This document shows, piece by piece, positions 43,268 to 55,115 of a stretch of 64,000 nt of DNA. The notes below the pieces were generated by a model. It worked only from the letters and a program-made list of their open reading frames with translations. It searched no databases and had not been told where the DNA came from. The DNA is taken from the NCBI GenBank assembly GCA_039621445.1, contig CP154956.1, positions 27,844,667 to 27,908,666 on the forward strand, in the 5' to 3' direction. Positions within the stretch are counted from its first letter, which is position 1; every line of letters starts with the position of its first letter. The position numbers and the translations under genes were made by a program. The DNA is from Euglena gracilis. Lineage: Eukaryota > Euglenida > Euglenophyceae > Euglenales.

Positions 43268-46200
43268 ATGCAAGACCCATGGCGCGGCCCAGGACCGCCC
43301 CCTATACAGTATACCATCCCTCCCCACCCCCCACACGCCTATGCGGCGGCACCCCAAGCCCAAGGGGCCCCCGCATATGCGGTATATCAACCCCCTCCAG
43401 CTGCTTATGCGGCTCAGGCACAAATGCCACCCCTTCCTCAAATAGTTCAGGCACAAATGCCATACCCCTCTCAGTCACATATGTCAGCCCCCTCTCAGGC
43501 ACAAATGCCGCCCCCCTCTCAGGCGCAACCGCCAGCAGTCGCTCATGCGGCCCCCGTGCCAATGGGTGCTGCATATGCGGCGCAGCCTCAACAGGCATAT
43601 CAAGTTCCAATGGAACAACCACACCCTCAACAGGTACACCAAGTTCCAATGGAACAACAACATTATGCGAGGCAGGGACAGGCACCTCCAATGGAGCAGG
43701 CGCATTATGCCATGCCTGGTCCCTCACCTCCCATCCTGTATACACACAACCCCAAACCAACCCCCCACACCCCACAAGTAACAGGAGGAACGAAAGAACA
43801 GGGAGAGGGCTCAACCGCGGGCAAAGGCAGCAAACAAAGCAGAAAACAAAAAACAGCAAAAGAAGAGAATGACTTCGTGACTCCCCCCGCGTGAGCAACT
43901 CTTCTTACAAGTGCACCTCGCCATAACACATTCCCCAATGGTGCCCCAAACTTTCACAGCAGAATACTGGTGCCATGCGGATGCACACAGTGATTCAGCA
44001 CAATTGCGATCCTGCGACACCGTATGCCGGGATACCCCCCCAGATGTGGGAAACCGCATATGCGGGCATAGCCCCCCAGTGCCGGAACATGAGGAAGGAA
44101 CATCAGCCCCCACGTCAGCATGCATACACTGGGTATCCAGTTACCGCCGATGCCGCGGATTCGTCATCACACAGGTGCATTCACCGAATATATGCGGGAA
44201 CATAGCCCCCCAGTGGCGGAAAGCGAGGCGGGAGATATCAAAGCACCAATGGTGCAGCCATCGCGAATTTTTCGCGATACCCAGTCCCCTCCTCGTATGC
44301 CAAGACCACCACCACCCGAATATCGGGAACCCCCAACGCAATACGCATATCAGCCAACGACGCAGCCGTCAACGGCACTACCGCCATTTCCATATCCAGC
44401 CCATCTGGAAGCTGGAAGTCAGTTACCCGTACGACAGGATATGCCGGTGGCTCGGGAACCTGGATCCTGGGCTGAGGATGTGGAGCAGGCCGAAGCCGAA
44501 GGCCGTATGGCTGTGGAAGAGGATGTGCCAACGGTACATGAACCCCTCCCAGAACCCCGCTTCACATCAGCTCAGCAAGCCATCCAGTAGTACCAATCCC
44601 TGCAACACCTCCAGGGCCCACGGTCTGAAGAACGCAGAAATGCGTCACAGCCGTACAGGTCAGCAGACTTAGGTAGTAAACGGGGCAGGCCAGAATCGTC
44701 ATCCCCAATGGGGAGACCAAAACCCCTATCCCCAGCCAGACAGGCTACCCCTGCACAGCAACGTCGGGCATCGGGTGGCCAACAGGCCGTACCCCCTCCC
44801 GTGCCCGTACAGTTTGCCGTGCCGGCCAAGCCAGCGCCAACGGCGCAACCCCCAAGACCGGTGCCAGCAAAAGCAGCAGCGCCGACAGCTGCAGCAGCGC
44901 CAATCGCGCCACAGCCTGTGGCAGCGTCAACGGCGCCACAGCCTGTAACAGCACCAATGGCACCACCCCAGGAGACACCAGTACCTCCAGGCCAACAGGC
45001 CGCAACCGAGGTACTACCTGTTCCTGAACCTACATAGCAGCAGCTCGAGCAAGCCGAACTGGCTCAAAAATCCCATAGGGCAGCAATCGAGCATGAAGCT
45101 GCGGAGCGTGCACGAGTACAGAAAATTTTCGACGATACCCTCGAACGTGTACGCAACCCCACCTACATCGATCCGCCTAGAGGCGAACCCCTCCCTGACA
45201 ATAACCCACCGCTATTGGCGGATATGCAGGATCAACCTGCAGCATACCCTGCACCCAAACTGGCTTATGCCCCACAGGAATTGCTTGGACGAACAAGCGA
45301 TATGAATCCTGCATTTTTAGGCCCTCGTTTCGCATCCAATCTCTGTCCTCATGCTTGGAAACAAGCTAGGGAAGAGATTGCCCGATGGGAAGCCCGATCG
45401 AGCAAGAGTAAAGCCAAAAGTGCTCCCAAACGAGCACCTACCGCAGGCCAAAAATGCCAAGGCAAAGGCCAGAAAGGCCAATACCGGAACGTCTATGAGG
45501 ACGACATGGAAGCTCTATTCGAGCACATCCAGAGCATTCATGATCTCGCATTCGAGGCCATGAGAAAGTTCCAAAACGAACTTAGTCTACCGATCTTGGT
45601 TGCCTCCCCTGTCGTGACTGTGACTAGACAGCTCTATATGGAGCGTAACCGCGAGTTCCACCATGATGGAACTTTATATGCCTATGAGGGCAATGTAATC
45701 CTCGGTCCGATACTGGACAATCTGCCGGGATTCTGGCATGTTTGGTTCTGGGCGGGATACCCCACCCAAAATTTCGGCAGGTTCCTGAACTCCTGTGGCT
45801 ATTCTTACCTGGATTGTGGTCGGGAAGACCGATACAATACAGGTAAAGACCTGCTACGGCAGTTATTCGACTGCATTCGCAGTGTAGGCCCAAAAGGTCT
45901 GGAGTGGGAGTTCTACCCACTACCTGATAATATCGCCAAATTGGCGGGAAACATGTTCTGCAGCAATCTGCAAGTCTTTTACCACTGGCAATATGCCTAT
46001 CACTTTGAAGTGGTCGATATTGACCTCCGCTTCCCCCAGACGTATATCGTCCAATGTTCTCACTGTTACGAAAAGTTTGCAGTGGACTTCTGGGGATTCG
46101 GAGTACACAGTACTCACCCACAGGCCGAAGGCCAGGACGAGGAAGGCCAACAGGCCAATGTCGCGCAGGCAGCGCCAAAGCGCATCATGCTCCTGCACCT

Positions 46201-48610
46201 TTGCAGAAATCCAAAGGATGTTCACCAAAGCTCGAACGGGCGACGCAACCACCGTCAACTCCTGCTGTATTTGCGGCAGTTCTGGTTCAGGGCTTGGACC
46301 TGCCAGATCATGGAGATATATTATTATCTCAATCCTGATAGGGAGATCCCGCCGGACTATGTACCCATCAGACCTCGGTTCGAGAAGGAAAGCATTGACG
46401 ATAATGTCAAACGCGGATTCGGCGATACGCTCGATAGAGCGTTGTTCCAGCCATTTTTCCAAGGTGGCAGACGGAACGAGTTGGGCATGGCCCTACCCCT
46501 CCTGCGCTTCAACCACAGGATGGTTGAAGAAGAACGGAAACCATGGGATCTTTTCCGATTACGGAAAAGACAGGTGCCAAAGGCACCCCGCCCGGAGCCG
46601 CAACCGGCTCCGGAAGTCCCGTCATCGGAATCCTCAACACAGCCGCAACCGGCAACATCAGGCACAGCTCAGCCGCAACCGGCAACGCCAGTTCCCCAGG
46701 GAATTCCTGGTGAGACACCACCACCCGTCTTCGGGCGTGGTCGGCGTTACATGGGTTCAAGCCTATCGGCTACAGCAGAGCCTTTTGTCCCTAAGGGACT
46801 TCAGGAGAGTCAATCTTCTGTCGCTACCTCCTCTCCCCAGCCCGCTATTGCTGTACCCACCAGCGCGACTGCGCAAACAGGCACTGTGCCTACCGCTATA
46901 GCGGAACAGCCAGCAGCCCCTGCTGCTTCACCAGAAACGGTGGAGGGCAGTGAGGAGAGTGAGGGAGAGAGCGGTGAGGACCGCATGGAAGGCTTGGAAG
47001 AAATATGTGCGGATGAACCGCAGCATCCAGCTCTTCCACCAGCCCCAATGGGCTCCAGAACACCCCTTCCTCCTGAAGGAGATGTAAGCTCCGAATCTGA
47101 ATCTCCTACATCTCAGGCCGAACGGCCACCGGTATCTCTGGTACCACCCCTCTCCTTACCTGCAGTGCCAACGGCACCAACCCCGACAGAACCTGTCGCA
47201 TCACCAAGGACACCTACAGGTGTTTTAGGTGGTGTGTTACAGGGTCTGACTGCGGCGATGTCCGCAGTATCGGCAGTGTTGACCCCTCGCGGATCACCTG
47301 CCGCTTCCCCTCCCGAAACCCAAATGGTTACTGCTGCAGATAGCAGCTCAACAGCCGTACAGGCTACGGCTACAACTCCAATGGAGTTGGATGTCCCAGC
47401 AGCTAAACCAGCTGCACCAGCACCGCCAACGGCGGAAATGCAACCACCTCCTGCCAAACCGGCAGCCCCGAAACTGCCAACGGCGGAAAGACCACTGCCT
47501 CCGGCAGACCCTCGGGAAGAACGCCGATATGGCAAACATAAAAAGCCTAAGGCTAAACCCTCAGCCGAAGGCTGCAAGCCCGCTGAAAAGCGGCGGGATG
47601 ATAAGCCACCACCTCCTGGTGGAGATGGCTCTGGCGCAGGCCATAGGCCCACGATACCCATGGCCAGCTATGTGGCTGCAACCTCTGAAGGCGCTAAGCG
47701 CAAACCCACAATCAGACCGATTCGGTCAAATGTCCCGCATGAGGCCAATGAGCCATTTTGGACTGAGGAGGTATTGTCCAGAGTAGACCCCCTGCAAACT
47801 CGCCAGGCTAGGATCAATATGATCCGTAACAGCAGTGACCCCTCCCTGAACAAGTGGATCAAGCCCTTGTTCCACCGGGATCAACCCGGTATATTCACCA
47901 CCAGCCACACTTGGCGTTTTTGGAACGCGAAATCTCCAAGGGTATTTGCCCAATATTTTGGAGGAAATTTCGTCCTGGATTTCCAGGAAAATGATCCACT
48001 ATTGTGGTTATGTACAGCATGCAATGGGCTACGAAACGACATGCCCGCAGTGCATATCTGCACTCGCAACCCGGACAGCATAAGCTTCCACCATGACGCG
48101 TATGTGCGCAATTGCGCAGCATTGCTTTGTGGCGATTGCCTACTGGCATGGTCCAATATGGACAATTTCCGCTGGACGGAAAACAATTATGACAAGGACA
48201 TACCTGTCCGTTGCATCAACTGCCTACAGGCAGATTTTTGGTTACCTGCCACTGGCGGTATGACTAGAGTCATACCAGAAAATGAAGACCATCTGGTCAA
48301 ATTCAAAGGGGACTATAAGTCCCAAATCAACTTTTACCAGTTCAAGAAATTCAAAGCTGTACACAGCTACCGCACAGGCGGAAACTCCAAAGATTTTCAT
48401 CTTGACAGCGCAGCTGTCCGACTCGCAGTCGAGTCAGCAAGGAAGGCCAAAGTGCCATATATTTTTCAGGACTCCGATTGGGATAGGGTGATATACCCAC
48501 TTTTTTCGGCACAAAGCCTGCCGAATCGACCAAATTATACATTTATATTGCCTGAATTTCCCCCTGAGGCCTATAAGGTGGAATTTACCGATTGGGTAAG
48601 AGAAATCTGA
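43268..48610 (+). pseudogene. ORF3 of element B, single frame with in-frame stops
   Basis: Homologue of ORF3 of A. Begins MQDPWRGPGPPP, Pro/Gln/Ala-rich. The open pieces at 43,268-43,894, 44,120-44,590, 44,708-45,037 and 45,215-48,610 are all in the same frame, interrupted mainly by stops (TGA 43,892, TAG 44,588, TAG 45,035, and others near 43,990), not frameshifts. The aromatic domain reads FWHVWFWAGYPTQNFG near 45,730, with CSHC and DFWGFGV near 46,052-46,105. A Pro/Ala/Thr linker follows (46,570-47,700), then the Cys/His cluster CTAC, HIC, CAALLCGDC, CINC (48,010-48,222). After the TGA at 48,608 similarity to A resumes in frame (NHPRLNFWIWPAMLP near 48,700), then runs into a poly-C tract, so the true end is lost. 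Confidence 0.85.
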
Positions 48611-48780
48611 AGGCCCTTTACAATCCGAGCGCGAGTCGAAAATTGGCATTGCAAGGCAGATACTGCCACCTTCACGGGGATACCCCCACAGGTTCAGTGT
48701 AACCACCCCCGCCTGAATTTTTGGATCTGGCCGGCAATGTTGCCACTTTTTACAAACCCCAACAAATGGGGGACACCCCC
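48611..48780 (+). pseudogene. Read-on remnant of the ORF3 C-terminus in B
   Basis: In the ORF3 frame beyond the stop at 48,608, residues match A near 26,805-26,935 (NHPR and the FWIWPA-like stretch). This shows the stop is a mutation and that B's last 70 or so codons were replaced or lost at the C-rich tract. Confidence 0.65.
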
Positions 48781-48821
48781 CCCACCAACCACCAACCCCC
48801 CCCCACACCACCCCCCCCAAC

Positions 48822-48823
<2 letters not shown>

Positions 48824-48859
<36 letters not shown>
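48824..48859. repeat. 36-base poly-C run
   Basis: An uninterrupted C tract in a wider C-rich stretch from 48,773, exactly where B stops resembling ORF3 of A. Confidence 0.95.
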
Positions 48860-50036
48860 TTCGAGAAGGCCAACAGGTCGCGTACGATTTAACCCGATGG
48901 TACACGCAAACGGGGAGCACCCGATATGATTCGATGAGCTGAAAGGCCAACTTGTAAATTCGACCTCTGATACTGGAGATAGTGGAACCTCCTGAGAGGA
49001 GATTACGTTCGGGAGATAAGACCCCCCCGAACTCCCAGGAAATGGCTATCCCTAAATATAAACTATGCTTCCATTTTGTTTTACTATGTCTCATCTCTTT
49101 ATCAGTTGTACACTATATTCGCCTATTTAGCCTTGCGTACGTCGGCCACATGTATCTGTTCGGTGCTGGACCACAGAGATCCCAGAGCCTACAGGCCACC
49201 AGGTCTAATGGAACCTGTCTGACCGCCTTTCGATAGGCCTATAGGCCCTGTGGTAAACAGTTTTATTCCCCCCCCCCCCAGCCAGTTTTGCCAAAAAAAA
49301 CACCCCCACATCTGCCAATATGTATTTTTACTCTACATATTACCCCCTCTTTTGGGCTACCGCCCGTCTATCGAAGTAAAGCCTCTGGGGATACCCCATC
49401 GACAACACCGTGACCGTGCCGCGCTGCGAAGTCTTCCCCAGCGATATATGCCGCCAGTAAGAAGACGCACAGCGCACAGCGCGCACGCCGTAATAATAGC
49501 CCCCAACTTGTTACTTTTCGGCCATAAGGCCCCATAAGACTGCCAGACAGCAAAGCTTCTGCTAAGGTCTTTTGACCAGCCCCCCAGTCCTCTCTCCTTT
49601 ACCCCCCTGGGCAAAACATCGCTGTCGCCGGCAGTTGGTTTTGTAAATAGGTCTTTCTCCCTGGTCAGATACGACTTGCCAGGTGCCCCCTCCTTCCACA
49701 CCCTACCCTACAATCTTTTCCGATTATGGAATGAGACCTCCCCGCGTGTCATAGACACACCCCAAACTGGGTGGATGGGAATTTCTGGAATTGAAACCTT
49801 CCAGCCCCATTTTCCAATGGGCTCCTCCACTTCCACCCCTTTGCCGCAATAAGTAGGCACCGCATAAGCGGTTAACCACTTTTGCGCGTTATTGCGTTAT
49901 TTCGCATCTTCCTTCCCACACCCCTGGTGACAGGAGAACCAAAAGCCGCATACGGCTCTGTGACAGGTCCCCGTCCCCAGGACTTTGTCCGGCATTCCGA
50001 CTGGTCTGGTCCAGTAGGGAAATCGGGCATAGCCCT
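48860..50036 (+). other. 3' noncoding region of element B
   Basis: No gene. 48,900-49,460 is not alignable with A. 49,464-49,656 is the family-conserved block, and 49,741-49,785 shares GGGTGGATGGGA with A and C. The hairpin ACCGC ATAA GCGGT is at 49,859-49,872. Confidence 0.65.
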
Positions 50037-50046
50037 GGGAGGGGGA
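50037..50046 (+). other. Polypurine tract of element B
   Basis: GGGAGGGGGA directly before the 3' LTR, identical to that of A. Confidence 0.9.
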
Positions 50047-50492
50047 TGTGTACCAGGCAGCCGTAAGGCCATGGTACTGTGTATGTAGGTATAAGCCTAC
50101 GGCCAGATATAGCTCTGAGCCCCATACACAGTACTATGCTAGGTGGTATTCCTACAGATGGCCAACGGCCTGAATTAGGAATACCTTAACCCTATTCTGG
50201 TTCTTCTCTCCACAGGTGGTATTTTCTATTTTATTCCATTCTGGTATTTGATTGAAGACTTGATTTCCAAGTTTCACTTTTCACATTTGAAGTCCAGAAA
50301 GGACAGCCAAGTCACATGGCACTTTTCCTTGTCGTAGCCCATATGGCTTCTCCCCTGTCTTGTGCTCTGCCTCTTAATTGGGGAAAAGGGCGAACAACTT
50401 TTATATTATTCTTTTCATTTTTTCCTGTTACTCCAACTTTTACCTTTTTTGCGCACCAAAGGGCGAAAGCGAGGAAAGGTTGGACGTACACT
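50047..50492 (+). repeat. 3' LTR of element B
   Basis: 446 bp, as long as its partner, with about 13 differences. Followed by the GTCTC target duplication. Confidence 0.93.
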
Positions 50493-50497
50493 GTCTC

Positions 50498-50660
50498 CCC
50501 CCAGTTTATGCAAATCTCCCTGGAGCACCATTCCTCAATGGTTTCAAAGAGTAATGTTAAACACAAAACTGCTTCGTCTGCTAATAGTACCCGATTGGGC
50601 TTCGACATCATGGTGGCGTCAATTAGTGTCAATCAGACAGCCAGGCAGCAAAATCTTGCT
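50498..50660 (+). pseudogene. Right-hand continuation of the DIRS-like RT/RNase H relic
   Basis: Just past the target duplication a frame reads PPVYANLPGAPFLNGFKE, which fits the sequence expected after the RNase H domain of DIRS-like polymerases. It follows on from NPEVDMFGTPSNK and VCRYHSQGALLVDA at 32,793-32,895 once element B is removed. Beyond 50,660 I lose the similarity. Confidence 0.45.
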
Positions 50661-51523
50661 GGTACCCCCCATGGGTTCCCTTCAGCACCTTCTGGGGTGG
50701 GAATATGTCCCCTCAGGATGAGTTTTGTCTGCTTGATTGTATCAGGCAAATATACAATCCCAGGAAGTTTCGGTGTATAGTGTTGACACTTACCTAAAAC
50801 ATTTGGGAAATGCCAAAAGATATGACTCAGCCTCAGGAAATTGGCTGGCTTGTTGCTGCACGAAGGGGTGCCCCTGCGGGACAATAAAGTTCACAAAATG
50901 GCTCAGGCCATCCCTGGTCTTGCTGTTCATAGCTACAATGATGCAAGAAGTGCATATTCACCAGTTCCCTCTCTTGGCTTCATTAAAAAGAAAGTTGAAC
51001 ATCAATGTGTCCGGATACACATGCCAGTTTTTGGGACCCTTGTTGGCTGTTTGGTCAGCCACTCTCCGGCCTGGAAGAGGCTCCGGAAGTGAAAGTTAGG
51101 AAACGGCCGAGTGACACGCTAAAATGAGTATCTTTGGACAGCGCTCTGAAAGACGCATCCAATGATATAGGGGGCTGGCTGTGGAGTTGCAGTTTTCCAG
51201 GTGCCAACCTGCAGATTTCTCCAAATTAAGAAATCCCAACTGGGTAAGAAAGGATCCTGTAGACGCGCGGACCAAATCCCCCCCAATTGGAAGAGAGTCC
51301 AGCACACAAAGTTACAGATTTGGACTTAGGGCATATGGTTCAGCCATAGACACTAGTCATGAGGGTTGTGATTTTGTCCAAAGGAGATTGTGGATGATCG
51401 GACGGTTGGACAGAGGGGCCACAGGGTATAGAGGGTCAGGGCCTCCAGACTGGCTTTTTCCTCACAAACACTCTCTGAAGGCCTCCAGTGTAGCTGGGAG
51501 TCCTGAAGGGAGGTTCTGAGGGG

Positions 51524-51680
51524 AGATTTTGGACGTCCACAGGGTTTAGACCTGTGGACTGATCAGAAACTACCCCTGAAAAGCACCAAGGAGGTTTTGA
51601 GGGCAGGTTTTGGTCGTCCCCAGGGTTTGGACCTGTGTATTGTTCAGAAACTCACCCTTGAAAGCAAAAAGGAGGTTAAT
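51524..51680 (+). repeat. About 80-bp tandem duplication, diverged
   Basis: GATTTTGGACGTCC through AAGGAGGTTTTG is followed by a similar unit starting at about 51,605 (GTTTTGGTCGTCCCCAGGG). Confidence 0.75.
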
Positions 51681-52065
51681 CACAGGTGATTCTAAGCAAA
51701 TGGGGGCTAGGCTGCCTCCTCCATGCCCTAATTGTGACCATTTTGCAGAATGGTTGCATGAGATGGGATGGAAAATATCCTTTGTTTTCACAGGTTCAAT
51801 TTACGGATGGGGCTAGTTTCTGCATGTAATTACCGGACCCGAAGTCCAGTGGACAGGATTTCGAGTGCCTGCAAGGAAGGTGGTGAATTATTACCGTACT
51901 TGCAGTGCTGCCCTCTGCCCGTATCAAAACGTGGACCGAGAAGTCTTAGGAGCTTGCCAGTCAGATGGCTGATCCAAAACGTTCTCTGAGGTGTGGTAAT
52001 GGCAACACTCCACTCCCAGATTGGGCTGTCAGAATATTTTTATTCTCCCCTGGCCCTGTGGTGAA

Positions 52066-52200
52066 GTTTGCAGCCCTGGTGTATTTCCTCCACTGAACCC
52101 CCATTTCTGGATGTGTTCGCGTCTGAACGGGGGACGGGCACAGCCCTGGGGTATTTCCTCCCCTGAATCCATGATTCTGATGTGTGCGGGGCGGAACGTG
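52066..52200 (+). repeat. About 70-bp tandem duplication, diverged
   Basis: Both units contain CAGCCCTGG(T/G)GTATTTCCTCC followed by CTGAA and a GATGTGT word. Confidence 0.7.
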
Positions 52201-54703
52201 GTTTTTGTTTGCGATCCCCGGTCCCCAACCTGACCATGATTTGGCAGAACCGTGCTGGGGTGGGGGGCTGATCGAGGGGGATATTTATTTTCACTCGACT
52301 AAAGTTGGCTGTGCTTTTTTAGAATATTCACTGAGTTTTGGAGAAATATTTGCTGCCAATGGTGATCGTTATCAAGTCTGTGCAAGGTTCGTATGGTTAG
52401 AGGACCAACGACCGTTGGAAGCAATGAACACCCAGGGTATGCAGCAGAGAAACTGGCGTGGTCCAGATTTTTCAGCGGACTCCAAAGCTTTCTGCGGCCG
52501 TGGACCCAGCCCTTGCTGTACCACGACCCCAATGCCAGAAGGAGTGCCAGCTGTTTATGGCGGACATTTTTGGCTTTCTACCCCCATCAGGTTAGGGCTG
52601 TCGGCCAACACCTTGGGGGGGGGTATAAAAACTTGAATTATGGCTGTCTAGTGCCGAATGCAGGGTGTGACAGTCCAGTTTTTTCCCCCCCAACCCTGAA
52701 ATTTGGCTGGCCGGCCGAATTCGGGGGGGGGGGGGGCAACATTAAGTGAAAGTGTATGGTAATGTGGACCCAACCGACTGGATGGTGCTGGTGCCGCAGG
52801 TGCTGCTCTTCGAGCAGCCGGGCTGGAGAATCCGGGTTACCAGATGTGGATCATGTTGGCCGATGCCAATTTGGTGGACAGGCAGGGGCAACAACATCCG
52901 TTGATTTTTGCCCCCACCACAGACTTACGGCTGTAGACCGATAATCTGGGTTTAGGGGACAGGAAAAATCGTTTTTTCCCCCCTCCTCCTTAAACCTGGG
53001 CCGATGGCAGGTCGGGGGCGGGGCTCTGTTTCCCGGGTTGCTGACCTCCAGGTTCAGGCGTTCAGTAGTACCGGAATAATGTGGTTACAGTCTGGGCAGT
53101 TTTTTATGGACCTTCACCAGGTTTTGGTTTTGCAGAAGCGAAGGCCCTGGGCTGTGTGGGGGGGGCAGCATTTTTATCTCTTCCAACGAAATATGGCCGA
53201 AAGAAAGCAAATATCTGGGCTGGGCCATCAGCCGGTTCGGGGAGGAAAATAGACCAAAAGCTGCCTCCCTGCCAAATATCAGAAATTAGCTTCTTTCAGC
53301 CTGATTTCGTCTGGGAGAGATAAAAATGCTGCCCCCCCCCCCCGGGGCAGCAAAAATACACAGAAACAAAGAATTGGGCTGTGGCCAGTCCACTTATACC
53401 TCCACCAGGTTAGCGCTTGTACCGAACCGAAAACCCTGGGGGGGGGGGTAGGAATTTGGCCAATCAGGATGAGAATGGCTGTGGCTGTGGCAGTTACAGT
53501 TTATTTTCTCAGTTTCATTTCCCAGTTTTGTCAGTTTTTTTGGGGTTTTTTTGTGCAGAATTCACAGATTCTTCACGTCAGGACTTAAATAAATGCAGAT
53601 TTTCTCCAAAATGGTCTTTCCTCCTGTTTTCAGACAGGGAACAAAACCAGGATTTTGGGAGGAAATTTTAAGGAATTTTTTTTACAGTCGGTTGGCATCA
53701 AAAATATCCCTCCTCTCAAATGTTTCAGGCTGGGTCAGCCCTCAACGGTGGGGGGGAGGGGTGTGTGTGCGAATAAATATTTTCCCAGAATATTTCAGCC
53801 CAAAACATAAACACCCAATCCAGTTCGGTGAAAGAAGCCCAGAAATGGGAGAGGTCCGGGGGGTGGACCTGAGCCCACCCACCCCTGCATTCGGTGTGTC
53901 CGGTTCCCCTCGATGGGGCCGGGCAGGGAGGGGCGTGCGCCGAGACGACGGGAACTGGCACCCTCCGGGTTGCGGGGGGGGGGGATCGGTGGAAAACCTG
54001 CCGGACGCACCCAGGAGTGGCCGAAGGCCACGGAAATCCTGAGAATCGATCCTACGCCGGGGACCCCGGGAACGGCTTCCACGGACACCCTTCCTAGTTT
54101 TTTTTGGAGGAATTAAACAGATGTTCAGAACCACTCTCTGACATAGATCTCAGACAGAGATTAATTATTTGTTGGAGGTTGCTAGTCCTCCACAGAGGGG
54201 TCGATCTTGCCAGAACCAGCGAAAAATAAGTTTTGTCGGAGACAAAATTTTCATCCTTCTAAAAAGAAAAGGATGGCGGCAGCCCCGGTGGGAGGAGGTT
54301 TTTGAGTCTCTAACAAACCACTCTAAGCAGCTCCTGGCATTTGGTTAAAGAATATGTCAAGAGGAAAACCCACATGGTTGGGAACAAAAATAATTTGTTG
54401 TTTTCCCTGGATGGGAAAAGGCCCTTGAGCTCAGACAGAGTGAATTCTCTCACCAAAGAAATGCTGTAAGAGGGGGTGGACACCACACATTGGAAACCCC
54501 ACACCATCAGAGGGGCTGAGGTTTTATGGTAGAAAAATGCTGGTTTACAAGTGGAAGAAGTCCAGCAGCTGGGTCAGTAGAAAATTCTGGAGCCTTACAG
54601 GCCCATTACTTGAAGCTGGGAGTCGTATCAAAAAATCAAAAAATCATGGCCCAGAAGGGGGGGTAAAGCACCTCACCATCACGTGAGGAGCCCGACTGGT
54701 TTC

Positions 54704-55115
54704 AGACTCCCACGACACAGGAAGGAGGAGGAAGGGTGAGCCCTTCCTCCCCGCCCAGAGAGACACCAGAAGAATAAAGACGTCCCAGCCAGAATGAGGA
54801 ACCCCAGCCAAGCAACCCGAACCCCCCAACCATAAAAAAAACCAGAAAGATAAAGACATCCCAGCCAGAGGTGGAACCCCGCAAAAAACCAAAATCAAGG
54901 GGGGTGGGTGCAGGGCCACGAAGGGTCAGCTTTGCCAAGGTGTCGGAGGAGGCTTTATCATCGCCAGAAACAAAGGCGCAGAAGGAAGCACCCACCGCAC
55001 AAGCACAAGCACTAGAACAGAAAAGCTGGCAGGGAAGGCAGGACTACACCGTCTTCTTGTGCTTCGCCCTCTTTTGGTTCCTTCCTCCCCCTTCCTGTGT
55101 CGTGGGAGTCCCAGT
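54704..55115. repeat. Foldback with about 35-bp inverted arms
   Basis: GACTCCCACGACACAGGAAGG near 54,704 is inverted at about 55,081-55,115. Spacing and arm flavour resemble the foldback at 6,259-6,617. A tandem 75-bp pair (AAGACATCCCAGCCAGA) sits inside at 54,776-54,880. Confidence 0.6.

Larger units (their letters stand above)
32914..50492 (+). mobile_element. Complete giant Ty3/Gypsy LTR retrotransposon (element B)
   Basis: 446-bp LTRs (32,914-33,359; 50,047-50,492) differ at about 13 positions, with target duplication GTCTC on both sides. Gene order is as in A: gag, UAG, pol with chromodomain, ORF3, 3' block, polypurine tract. The LTR interior is unrelated to A's outside a few blocks, so it is a separate family. 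Protein genes carry many frameshifts and key-residue losses, and the LTRs are more diverged, so it is older than A. It sits inside a DIRS-like relic. Confidence 0.93.

Noticed and set aside
44588-45037. UAG read as Gln in ORF3 of B
   Set aside because: Two UAGs sit next to Gln codons, but CAG-to-TAG mutation explains this, TGA stops occur too, and the conserved gag UAG argues for a standard code.
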